Assembly: GCA_965116435.1 (NCBI GenBank)
Contig: OZ220686.1
Coordinates: forward strand, 1,116,001-1,180,000
Source of the DNA: VXPQ01 sp965116435
GTDB lineage: Bacteria; Bacteroidota; Rhodothermia; Rhodothermales; VXPQ01
Length of the DNA: 64,000 nt
Reading direction: 5' to 3'
In this document: positions 7,502-14,899 of the stretch, piece after piece
Layout of the letters: every line of letters starts with the position of its first letter
Numbering within the stretch: the stretch's first letter is position 1
The notes under the pieces: model-generated
Seen by the model: the letters and a program-made list of their open reading frames with translations, nothing else
The model's database searches: none
Told to the model about the DNA's origin: nothing
Program-made: the position numbers and the translations under genes

Positions 7502-8280
7502 TAAAAATGATGCACGGGGCCGTGGCCTTTTCCGAGGGCCGGGGCGCGGCGGATTGCGGACGTTACATACTGCTTGGCCCGGGCCACGGATTCCCTGAGG
7601 GAATGTCCGCACGCCAGGTTCGCCGTGATTGCGGACGCATACGTGCAGCCTGTTCCGTGCGTATGCTTCGTGACGATGCGGGGCGCCCGAAACGTATGCA
7701 TCCGCTGGCCGTCGTACAGCACGTCCACCGCGTCGCCGCCCGCCTCGTCCACATGCCCCCCCTTGACGAGCACAGCCTCCGGCCCCATAGCATGGATAGC
7801 AGCGGCGGCTTCCCGCTGTCCCTCCTCTGAATCCACATCGAACCCGGCAAGGCGGCGGGCTTCATGGGCATTCGGCGTGACCAGCGAAGCCAGCGGCAGC
7901 AGCCGTTCGCAAAGCGTTTTCACCGCCTCGTCGCGCAACAGGGGAAATCCGCCCTTGGAAATCATGACCGGATCGACCACAACCGGAGATATCTGGCGCT
8001 CCCGGAGTTTTTCCGCCACGATTTCAATGATCGCCGAGGAAGAAAGCATACCCGTCTTCGTAGCGCGTACGTCGAAATCGTCGTAGACCGCATCCATTTG
8101 CCGGACTATCAGGTCCGGGGACAACTCGAAGGCGTCCAGCACGGCTTGCGTGTTTTGCGCCGTGACCGCCGTCACGACGCTCGTCGCGAACACGCCGTGG
8201 GCTTGCATGGTTTTGATGTCGGCCTGTATGCCGGCGCCGCCGCCGGAGTCGCTGCCTGCGATCGTAAGGGCTACGTTCAT
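7501..8280 (-). CDS. thiD: Hydroxymethylpyrimidine/phosphomethylpyrimidine kinase ThiD
   Basis: This 259-residue ribokinase-fold kinase phosphorylates HMP and HMP-P to HMP-PP for thiamine synthesis in the cytoplasm. It carries the family signatures AGSDSGGGAGIQADIK near the N-terminus, KTGML and VVDPVM in the middle, and HGTGCTYASAI, the GTGC anion-hole motif, near residue 210. The start at 8280 overlaps the thiE stop (ATGA). It is the last gene of the thiO-thiS-thiG-sulfatase-thiE-thiD run. Its TAG stop is formed at the junction with repeat copy B, so the original 3' end may have been slightly altered, although the length is normal. Confidence 0.95.
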   Translation of the reverse strand: MNVALTIAGSDSGGGAGIQADIKTMQAHGVFATSVVTAVTAQNTQAVLDAFELSPDLIVRQMDAVYDDFDVRATKTGMLSSSAIIEIVAEKLRERQISPVVVDPVMISKGGFPLLRDEAVKTLCERLLPLASLVTPNAHEARRLAGFDVDSEEGQREAAAAIHAMGPEAVLVKGGHVDEAGGDAVDVLYDGQRMHTFRAPRIVTKHTHGTGCTYASAITANLACGHSLRESVARAKQYVTSAIRRAPALGKGHGPVHHF

Positions 8281-9248
8281 GAATCTTCCTCGAAATATGC
8301 GCGCAATGCGTCGAAATACTTGTGCGCCGCTTCTCCGGGGCGGTCGGCCATCATAATGCCGGACAGCACCGCAACGCCGTAACTCCCTGCGTCCAGGCAC
8401 AGCGCTACCCGTTCCGGGGTCACGCCGCCCAGCGCATAGACGGGAACGCGGCCCTGAACATACTGCACAAAATCGCGCAGCGCATCAATGCCTGCGCCGG
8501 CGTACCCGGGCTTGCCCTGCGGATTGAAAACGGGGCTGAAGAAAAGGTATTGAGGGCAATGGACCTCGCTCTCTCGAGGGGTATTCCCTATTACGCGGGG
8601 GTTATTCCCCAATGCACCAGGATTGGTCCCCAAAGTACGAGGATTATTCCCCAATGCACGGGGGTTATTCCCCAATGCACGAGGATTAGTCCCCAAAGTA
8701 CGAGGGTTATTCCCCAATGCACGAGGATTGATCCCTGCTGCGCTGTCCAGACGACGATTCGGGGGATCTCCTTCTATCGCGGCCCGGGCTTCTTCGGGAT
8801 TGTGCGCCGACCTGCCATAGGGTTGCCGGGGGCCGTGCGAGAACCCTGGCGCCGGATCGCGCGCACCCGCGTGATACCCGCACTGCAAGGCGTCGGCCAC
8901 CTCCGGGCGCCCGTTGACAGAAAGCAATGCCGACGGGGCCGCGTAGCGCAAGCGCTTCGTCAGGCGAGCGGCGCATTCCTCAAACAACGCCTCGGGCGCT
9001 GCGCGATCCCGCAAATGCACCCACAATGCGCGTTCCTGGCCTTGCACGCCCTGCGGGTCTCGACGGTCCTGCGCGCTCCGCCTGCCGCCGGACGAGTTCG
9101 CCGCGGCGTCCACGATCCGGTCGGCGCATTTGGGATCGGTAAAACGGTCCCCGATCAGGATGAGCCGGGGCAACCTCCACGAGGACGCACCTCCGGTGCG
9201 GCGCTTTTCCGATGCCTCCTGCGGGTTATCCACCGATGCCCCCTCCAT
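8277..9248 (-). CDS. thiE: ThiE/TenI-family protein with internal heptapeptide repeat
   Basis: This 323-residue TIM-barrel protein of the thiamine-phosphate synthase/TenI family would couple HMP-PP with thiazole phosphate, or act as a thiazole tautomerase. Family blocks are present: LPRLILIGDR, LWVHLRDR, LLSVNGRPEVADAL (the usual IVNDR strand), YGRSAHNPEEARAA, FFSPVFNPQGKPGYAG and VPVYALGGVTPERV. Typical length is about 210; the excess comes from an array of about eight 7-residue units (NPRALGN type) between the SAH and SPVF blocks, plus a variable N-terminus. The residues expected for diphosphate binding are not all evident, so TenI-like function remains possible. It overlaps thiD. The N-terminal codons lie in one of the direct repeats that flank the sulfatase gene. 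Confidence 0.82.
   Translation of the reverse strand: MEGASVDNPQEASEKRRTGGASSWRLPRLILIGDRFTDPKCADRIVDAAANSSGGRRSAQDRRDPQGVQGQERALWVHLRDRAAPEALFEECAARLTKRLRYAAPSALLSVNGRPEVADALQCGYHAGARDPAPGFSHGPRQPYGRSAHNPEEARAAIEGDPPNRRLDSAAGINPRALGNNPRTLGTNPRALGNNPRALGNNPRTLGTNPGALGNNPRVIGNTPRESEVHCPQYLFFSPVFNPQGKPGYAGAGIDALRDFVQYVQGRVPVYALGGVTPERVALCLDAGSYGVAVLSGIMMADRPGEAAHKYFDALRAYFEEDS
8578..8733. repeat. 21-bp tandem repeat within thiE
   Basis: About seven and a half 21-bp units of the type TTATTCCCCAATGCACGAGG (plus strand) lie in frame within thiE. They encode NPRALGN, NPRTLGT and close variants. Two sub-types alternate (CCCCAATGCACG and CCCCAAAGTACG), suggesting higher-order duplication of neighbouring units. 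Confidence 0.85.
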
Positions 9249-9277
9249 GGGCGACGATGCCTGCGAATCGTGCGGCG
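9187..9277. repeat. ~90-bp direct repeat, left copy flanking the sulfatase gene
   Basis: The segment from GCACCTCCGG through TTATCCACCGATGCC to GGCGACGATGCCTGCG aligns with 10931-11022 at roughly four of five bases by eye, in the same orientation. It covers the thiE start and N-terminus, while the other copy covers the thiG 3' end. The sulfatase gene lies exactly between them. Confidence 0.65.
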
Positions 9278-9287
9278 CGTCGTCCGT

Positions 9288-10892
9288 TCAACGAGCCATC
9301 GGCATTGCAGCCGACACGGACTCGCGCCAGGCATGAAGCCGTGCGCGCAGTTCGGCGGCTGTCGCCGGCTGCTCGGCGGCCAGGTCGCGCTGCTCACCAG
9401 GATCGTTGTCCAGATCGAAGAGTTGCACCGTGCCGTTCTCGAAGTACTCGAGCAGCTTGTAGGGGCCGGCTCGAATGGCGCCGCCGGGACTCTGCATGCC
9501 GTGATTGCTGTAGTGCGGGAAGTGCCAGTAGATCGCATCGCGTTCGAACGTGCTGCCTTGTAGCGCGGCGGTAAAACTCACGCCGTCGACGTGCTGGTCA
9601 GATCTGGCGGGCAATCCGGCCATCTCGAGCAACGTCGGATAGAAATCCGTGCTGATCACCGGCTCGTCGCGAATCGCACCGGTCTGGCCCCCGCCCGGCC
9701 AGCGCACAATGAGGGGCACCCGGATACCGCCTTCGTACAGCCAACCCTTGGCCCCCCGCAGGGGCAGATTCGAGGTCGAGTAGGCGACATCCAGCCAGTC
9801 CGGGTCCACGACTCGCTCGGGATAACCGAAGTTGGCTGCCGCCATACCGCCGTTGTCCGAGTAGAAAACGATGATCGTGTGTTCGGTCAGCCCCCGTTCG
9901 TCAAGGGTGCGAAGCACACGTCCCATGCTCTCGTCGATGGCGGTAACCATCGCCGCAAACTCGACGTTGTCCTGATGTTGCTTGATCTGGACCGTGCGCT
10001 GCGGAAGCACCCGGTGCTCCCGATGCGAGGGCTCTTGTTGCAGAGAATCCAGTTGGGTGCGTGAAAGCGGCTCTGGATCGTCCGGGTTGCCCTCGAGGAG
10101 GAAGGCCGGCCCCGCGGGAGGCGCTGCTTGCGCCAGCTTGCTCCGGTATCTCGTGACCAGGTCCGGGCGTCCTTCGATCGGGTCGTGCACCGAGAAGTGC
10201 GAGAGGTAGAGGAAAAACGGCTCTTCGCCGCTTTGCTCGATGAACTCGACCGCGAAGTCGGCGAGGCGGTCCGTCAGGTACTCGTCGTCCTTTCCCTCGA
10301 CCGTCAGGCCCTTCATCAGGTAGGGCGGAAAGTAGCCGCCGCGTGGGGTCGAGCCGGGGAAGTCGGGCGCTTGCACGTCAAAGCCCTGGTGGAGCGGACC
10401 CGCCTCGCCTGTGCCGAGATGCCACTTGCCGAAGATGGCCGTACGGTAGCCGTGCTCCTTGAAGGCCTCCGCCAGCGTGACCTCTTCGAGGGGGAGAGCG
10501 GCCAGCTTCTCGGCGCTCAGCATCTGCTCGAAAGCATGTTCTCTGCGGCCGGGCAACCAGTCCGTCAACCGCAGCCGTGCCGGGTACTTGCCGGTCATGA
10601 GCGCCGCACGGGTGGGCGAGCAGACATGCGCCGCCGCGTAGGCGTTCGTGAAGCGGACGCCCTGCTCGGCGAGTCGGTCGATGTTCGGCGTCTCGTAGAA
10701 CGAACTGCCGAAGACGCCGATATCGCTCCAGCCCAAATCGTCAACCAGGAAGAAAACGATGTTCGGCGGTCTTTCCTGCGCAGCGAGTGTGGCCGGAAGG
10801 CTCAGCGCGAGGAGCCACGCTGCGAACAGGCAGCCCATCACGGATTGCAATTTTCTGTTGATCGACATGTTGATGAGAGATTGGGAAGACAT
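9288..10892 (-). CDS. Arylsulfatase-type sulfatase (exported, S1 family)
   Basis: This 534-residue protein is a formylglycine-dependent sulfatase that cleaves sulfate esters, probably from sulfated polysaccharide or a related substrate. An N-terminal signal peptide (about residues 12-38, ending LPATLAAQ) points to the periplasm or surface. It shows NIVFFLVDDLGWSD (metal-binding Asp pair), CSPTRAALMTGKYP (the CxPxR site where Cys becomes formylglycine), GKWHLG (active-site Lys and His) and FYSDNGG (metal-site Asp-Asn). No anaerobic or aerobic maturase is in the window. It interrupts the thiamine genes and has no evident link with that pathway; flanking direct repeats suggest insertion. The start MSSQSL at 10892 is used, with MSINRK eight codons later as an alternative. 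Confidence 0.93.
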   Translation of the reverse strand: MSSQSLINMSINRKLQSVMGCLFAAWLLALSLPATLAAQERPPNIVFFLVDDLGWSDIGVFGSSFYETPNIDRLAEQGVRFTNAYAAAHVCSPTRAALMTGKYPARLRLTDWLPGRREHAFEQMLSAEKLAALPLEEVTLAEAFKEHGYRTAIFGKWHLGTGEAGPLHQGFDVQAPDFPGSTPRGGYFPPYLMKGLTVEGKDDEYLTDRLADFAVEFIEQSGEEPFFLYLSHFSVHDPIEGRPDLVTRYRSKLAQAAPPAGPAFLLEGNPDDPEPLSRTQLDSLQQEPSHREHRVLPQRTVQIKQHQDNVEFAAMVTAIDESMGRVLRTLDERGLTEHTIIVFYSDNGGMAAANFGYPERVVDPDWLDVAYSTSNLPLRGAKGWLYEGGIRVPLIVRWPGGGQTGAIRDEPVISTDFYPTLLEMAGLPARSDQHVDGVSFTAALQGSTFERDAIYWHFPHYSNHGMQSPGGAIRAGPYKLLEYFENGTVQLFDLDNDPGEQRDLAAEQPATAAELRARLHAWRESVSAAMPMAR

Positions 10893-10930
10893 GGTTCACC
10901 CGCCTGTTTGCGCGGCGTATTTGTATGAAA

Positions 10931-11022
10931 GCACTTCCGGCGCCGCGCTGTTCCGACGCCCCCTGTGCCTTATCCGCCAATGCGTCCCTCCATCGGCGAC
11001 GACGCCTGCGCATACGTACGGC
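10931..11022. repeat. ~90-bp direct repeat, right copy flanking the sulfatase gene
   Basis: The segment from GCACTTCCGG through TTATCCGCCAATGCG to GGCGACGACGCCTGCG is the partner of 9187-9277. It covers the last codons of thiG and the intergenic sequence beyond. Confidence 0.65.
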
Positions 11023-11758
11023 GGGGCATACGCCCGGACAGAAACGCCAGCCGCCCTGCCTCGACGGCCCGCCGCATGGCCGAGGCCATCGCGACCGGAT
11101 GCTGCGCATCGGAAACGGCGGTATTCAGGAGCACCCCGTCGTACCCCAGTTCCATGACCCGAGCCGCATCGCTGGCCGTGCCGATCCCGGCGTCTACGAT
11201 AAGCGGCGTATCCCGGATCATATCCCGAATCAGCGCCAGATTGTAGGGATTCACCAAACCCTGCCCACTGCCTATCGGCGCCGCCAGCGGCATGATCGCC
11301 GCGCAACCGAGATCGGCCAGTTTGCGGCACGTAATCGGATCGTCGTTCGCGTAGACCATTACGCAAAACCCGTCGTCCACCAGTTCCTTCGCCGCCCGGA
11401 GCACCTGCTCGACGTCCGGCAACAGGGTTTCGTCGTCCCCGATCACCTCCAGTTTGATGAGCCGGGTTTCGAGGGCTTCGCGGGCCAGTTGCGCAACGAG
11501 CACCGCCTCTTTCGCCGTATAGCATCCGGCCGTGTTCGGCAGGCAGCGATACGGCTTGAGCAAGTCCAGGAAGCGTTCCCCGGAAGGGTCCTGCAAATTC
11601 ACGCGCCGAATGGCTACGGTAACGAGTTCCGTGCCGGACGCTTCCAGCGCATCCAGCATAACCCGGGGATTCGGGTAGCGGCTCGTGCCCATGATCAGCC
11701 GGGACGACAGATGCATGTCGCCGATATGCAGTACGTCCGTGCGTCCGTTCGTCGTCAT
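10970..11758 (-). CDS. thiG: Thiazole synthase ThiG
   Basis: This 262-residue TIM-barrel enzyme condenses deoxyxylulose 5-phosphate, dehydroglycine and ThiS thiocarboxylate to form the thiazole phosphate of thiamine. Family sequences include SRLIMGTSRYPNP, TVAIRRVN, LPNTAGCYTAKEAV, KLEVIGDDETLLPD and VDAGIGTASDAA. The Lys in IKLEV is the expected Schiff-base residue. It starts 1 bp after the thiS stop. Its C-terminal codons (AQASSPMEGRIGG) lie in the right-hand direct repeat that flanks the sulfatase gene. Length is normal for the family. Confidence 0.96.
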   Translation of the reverse strand: MTTNGRTDVLHIGDMHLSSRLIMGTSRYPNPRVMLDALEASGTELVTVAIRRVNLQDPSGERFLDLLKPYRCLPNTAGCYTAKEAVLVAQLAREALETRLIKLEVIGDDETLLPDVEQVLRAAKELVDDGFCVMVYANDDPITCRKLADLGCAAIMPLAAPIGSGQGLVNPYNLALIRDMIRDTPLIVDAGIGTASDAARVMELGYDGVLLNTAVSDAQHPVAMASAMRRAVEAGRLAFLSGRMPRRTYAQASSPMEGRIGG

Positions 11759-11759
11759 G

Positions 11760-11987
11760 CTATCCTCCCTGTTGCGCAGCGATCACTTCGATCCGGTCGC
11801 CCAGCCGAATCGCATGACGATCCCATGTCCCTTTCGGGGCCACCGTATCGTTCACCGCCACCGCGACGCCTTTCGCCTCCGCCGGATCGAATCCCATCGT
11901 CCGCATCAATACGGACACGGTGGCCTGCGCCGGCACGGAATGCTTTTTCCCGTTGATCGACACGTCGATGTGCGATTTCGAAGCCAT
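11760..11987 (-). CDS. thiS: Sulfur carrier protein ThiS
   Basis: This 75-residue beta-grasp protein ends in Gly-Gly (AAQQGG), the site that is adenylated and thiocarboxylated to deliver sulfur to ThiG. It contains VSINGKKHSVPAQATV and VAVAVNDTVAPKGTW, typical of ThiS. It lies immediately upstream of thiG. The adenylating enzyme (ThiF or MoeB type) is not in the window. Confidence 0.95.
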   Translation of the reverse strand: MASKSHIDVSINGKKHSVPAQATVSVLMRTMGFDPAEAKGVAVAVNDTVAPKGTWDRHAIRLGDRIEVIAAQQGG

Positions 11988-12078
11988 GATGCGTTTGCCT
12001 GTTTATGCGGCGTATGCGGGTGATAGTAGGTGCGCGGCGGACGAGACAGGACCCGTGCCCGCCGCAAACCAGCCTTTA

Positions 12079-12331
12079 GGATGCACTGATCAAATCCACT
12101 TCGATCAGCGCTTCACGTACGCAAGTAGCGTTTGTAATGATTCTATCGTTAAAATCAGAGGAAAACACGGCGTGTTGCGGCGGCGGGGTCGTGAAGCGCC
12201 CTTCGGGAGGCATCGAGGAGCACGCTGGCTGCGTCATTCCTCATTACGTGGGGCCTGCCACGCTGCTTCGTCATTCCTTGCCAGCGCACCCCTCGCTGCC
12301 TCTGATCTTCGCGGACTTAATCAGAGCATCC
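12079..12331 (+). mobile_element. 253-bp MITE-like repeat, copy C (between thiO and thiS)
   Basis: This full-length copy begins GGATGCACTGATCAAATCC and ends TTAATCAGAGCATCC. It is flanked on both sides by TTTA, a probable 4-bp target duplication. The right-hand TTTA supplies the TAA stop of thiO on the minus strand. It lies inside the thiamine operon and could place a structured RNA or terminator between thiO and thiS. Confidence 0.82.
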
Positions 12332-12332
12332 T

Positions 12333-13493
12333 TTACGCAGGCGCCGCCTCGAAACGTTCCGGTAAAAACGGAGCGATCCATGCAGAGGTTTCTCCGGTCA
12401 GCACGTACCGGGCCACTTCTTCGGAAGCAACCGGAGCCAGCAAAATGCCGTGCCGATAGAAACCCGTCGCCATGACCACGCCGGGAGCAGAAGAAGGCCC
12501 AAGGATGGGCAAATGATCCCGGCTGGCCGGACGAAGCCCCGCCCACAGGTCGCGCACAGGCAAATCGTCGACGCCCGGCACAATCTTGCGGGCCTCGTCC
12601 AGCAGGGCGTACAATCCGCCTGCCGTAACGCGGGCGTCGAACCCCATTTCTTCCATGGTGGCGCCGACCAGCACGCGCCCCCCGGGCTTGGGCGCCACGT
12701 ACGTATGCGCGCTCCGCACGACATGCTGCAAGGCAAACGGGGATTCGACCTGCAATTCGATCATCTGCCCGCGCACCGGACGCACGGGCGGCTGTTGATC
12801 CGGCGTCAAGCCCGCCATGCCGTGCGACCAGGCCCCCGTCGCAAGCGCCACGCATGCCCCTTCGATCCGTTCGCCTCCTTCCGTAACGACCGCAGGAACC
12901 TCGGCGTCGGGTTCGACGGCGCGAACGGGCGTTCCCTCGCGCAACACTCCCCCGGCCTTCACGAAAGCAGCCCGCAACGCCTCGACCAGCGCGCGCGCGT
13001 CCGCCTGGCTATCCGTCGGGGAATACATGACGGCTGCGGGGCGGGACGTAATGAACGGCTCTATATCCAGCGCCTCCGCCGTGGAAAGCCATTGGCTGTC
13101 CAGCCCCTGCGCTTTCATGAATTCGTAGCGACGCCGCAGCGCTTCCGCCGCATCCCGGTCGGGGGCCACATGCACGGCGCCTCCCGTACGAAATCCCGTT
13201 TCGATTCCGCTGGCCTCTTCCAGCGACGCCGCAAACGACGGCCATCGGCGCAAACTTTCCCGGTTGAGCCTGTACAGTTCCGGGTCCTCGAACCCGATTT
13301 CCGCATCCGGGGCCAGCATGCCCGCCGCCGCCCAGGAAGCGCTGCGCCCCGCGCGCTCCCCCTCGAAAAGATGCACGACTCGCCCGGCGCACAGCAACCG
13401 CCAGCCCAGCGCAAGCCCCGCCACGCCGCCGCCCACGATGAGCACGGGCTTTTCGGCGCGAGATGCGGTGGTGCGGGACGGGGTGCGGGACAT
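12333..13493 (-). CDS. thiO: Glycine oxidase ThiO
   Basis: This 386-residue FAD-dependent amine oxidase of the DAO family would oxidise glycine with O2 to the dehydroglycine used by ThiG. It has the Rossmann motif VGGGVAGLALGWRL near the N-terminus, AAAGMLAPDAE, ARALVEALRAAF, VALATGAWSHGM and the C-terminal GLRPASRDHLPILG block characteristic of ThiO. Having ThiO rather than ThiH implies an aerobic thiazole route. The ATG at 13493 is preferred to an upstream TTG. I saw no TPP-riboswitch core in the 200 bp upstream. The stop codon lies in the target duplication of repeat copy C. Confidence 0.93.
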   Translation of the reverse strand: MSRTPSRTTASRAEKPVLIVGGGVAGLALGWRLLCAGRVVHLFEGERAGRSASWAAAGMLAPDAEIGFEDPELYRLNRESLRRWPSFAASLEEASGIETGFRTGGAVHVAPDRDAAEALRRRYEFMKAQGLDSQWLSTAEALDIEPFITSRPAAVMYSPTDSQADARALVEALRAAFVKAGGVLREGTPVRAVEPDAEVPAVVTEGGERIEGACVALATGAWSHGMAGLTPDQQPPVRPVRGQMIELQVESPFALQHVVRSAHTYVAPKPGGRVLVGATMEEMGFDARVTAGGLYALLDEARKIVPGVDDLPVRDLWAGLRPASRDHLPILGPSSAPGVVMATGFYRHGILLAPVASEEVARYVLTGETSAWIAPFLPERFEAAPA

Positions 13494-13706
13494 GGGGCGA
13501 AACGGGCGCAAAACCCGCCCGGCAGTGGAAACATCAGAATGCTTTCCGGGAAATTAGGAGGGAGCGAGGCGGTATGCAACTATAGGATGTCCCGCCGTTG
13601 ATTTTACCCCCGGTTCACAATATCTTCCAGGGTCTATGATTTTTTGCAAGCCAGCGAATGAATTTTATGTGGATGCGGTCTAATTCTGAAAGAAACCCCG
13701 TTCCCC

Positions 13707-14879
13707 ATGTCTCCCTCGTGCTTGCTTCGATTCGGCTGTGCGCTGACCCTGCTGATGCTTGGGTGCGGCATGGGGTGGGCAGATGCGTTCGGAGCCGACG
13801 GGTCAGCCATTTCCCGTGAGGCCCCTGTCGCACAGGGCGCGCCGAACGGCCCCTGGCTTGCCCCGCCGGACGAAACCGGCAAGAAACTCTACCGAAACGC
13901 CTGCGCAACATGCCATGGCGCAGATGGCCGGGGCGCTCCCGAAGCCCTGCTGGGGTTTGGCGTTCCGCTCCCCGATTTCACCGACTGCAATTTCGCCACC
14001 CGCGAACCCGACGCGGACTGGATTGCGGTAGCGCATCAGGGAGGTCCCGTACGCGGTTTTGCGCGGGAAATGCCGGCCTTCGGCGATGCGCTGACGCAAA
14101 ACGAACTCCAGAAAATCCTGGGTTACATACGCACACTGTGCCCGAACGACGACTGGCCCCGAGGCGAATTGAATACGCCCCGCGCCCTCGTGACGGAAAA
14201 AGCCTTCCCGGAAGACGAGGTCGTACTCACCACGACAGCAGATATCGAAACCGCACATACCGTCGTGGTCCATGAACTGGTCTACGAGAAACGATTCGGC
14301 GCACGCAATCAATTCGAAGTCGTTATGCCGTTCGGGTTCGGGAAACATACGAACGGGGGCGTACTCGGGGACGTAGCGCTCGGTCTGAAACGCGTCGTTT
14401 TGCACAAGATCGACCGGGGCAACATACTCAGCCTCGGCGGCGAGGTCATCCTCCCTACCGGGTATGAAAACGCAGATTTCGGAAAGGGCGCAACGCGCCT
14501 GGAGCCTTTCGTTTCGTTCGGGCAAATGCTTCCCGGAGACGCTTTTTTGCAATTTCAGGGGGGCCTCGAAATTTCCCTGAACCGGGACGCCATTGAGGAC
14601 GAAGCGTTTTTGCGCAGCGTGGCAGGCAAAAGTTTTACGCAGGGAGACTGGGGGCGAACATGGTCTCCCATGCTGGAAGTCCTCGGGGCGCGCACGCTGG
14701 GCCTGGAGGGCAGTTTACATTGGGATATAGCCCCCCAGGTGCAAATCGCCCTGAATCAGCGACAGCATGTGATGCTCAATGCCGGGCTTCGCATGCCTGT
14801 ACGCCGCGACGAACGCATGCAATTTATGGTCTATTTGTTGTGGGAATGGTTCGACGGCGGATTTTTCGAGGGCTGGTAA
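13707..14879 (+). CDS. Cytochrome c fused to an outer-membrane beta-barrel-like domain
   Basis: This 390-residue exported protein has a signal sequence followed by a monohaem cytochrome c domain (CATCHG at residues 66-71; candidate distal Met in REMPAFGD near 122; final helix NELQKILGYIRTLCP). From about residue 165 to the end the sequence alternates short amphipathic strands (FEVVMPFGFG, ILSLGGEVILPTGYEN, FLQFQGGLEISLN, VMLNAGLRMPV, MQFMVYLLWEWF) and ends FFEGW, as expected for an outer-membrane barrel. It is followed 20 bp later by a pentahaem cytochrome gene. I infer periplasm-facing haem attached to an outer-membrane barrel; a role in electron transfer across or at the outer membrane is speculative. 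LMLGC could instead be a lipobox. Confidence 0.78.
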   Translation: MSPSCLLRFGCALTLLMLGCGMGWADAFGADGSAISREAPVAQGAPNGPWLAPPDETGKKLYRNACATCHGADGRGAPEALLGFGVPLPDFTDCNFATREPDADWIAVAHQGGPVRGFAREMPAFGDALTQNELQKILGYIRTLCPNDDWPRGELNTPRALVTEKAFPEDEVVLTTTADIETAHTVVVHELVYEKRFGARNQFEVVMPFGFGKHTNGGVLGDVALGLKRVVLHKIDRGNILSLGGEVILPTGYENADFGKGATRLEPFVSFGQMLPGDAFLQFQGGLEISLNRDAIEDEAFLRSVAGKSFTQGDWGRTWSPMLEVLGARTLGLEGSLHWDIAPQVQIALNQRQHVMLNAGLRMPVRRDERMQFMVYLLWEWFDGGFFEGW

Positions 14880-14899
14880 CCGGTATCTCATCGGAAAAC

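Noticed and set aside
8623..8820. Plus-strand repeat frame (VRGLFPNARGL type) opposite thiE
   Set aside because: It is the complement of the in-frame ThiE array with no start signal or flanking conserved sequence.
13494..13706. Possible TPP riboswitch upstream of thiO
   Set aside because: The conserved core (CTGAGA and the later ACCTGA...GATAATGC-type element) was not seen on the minus strand.
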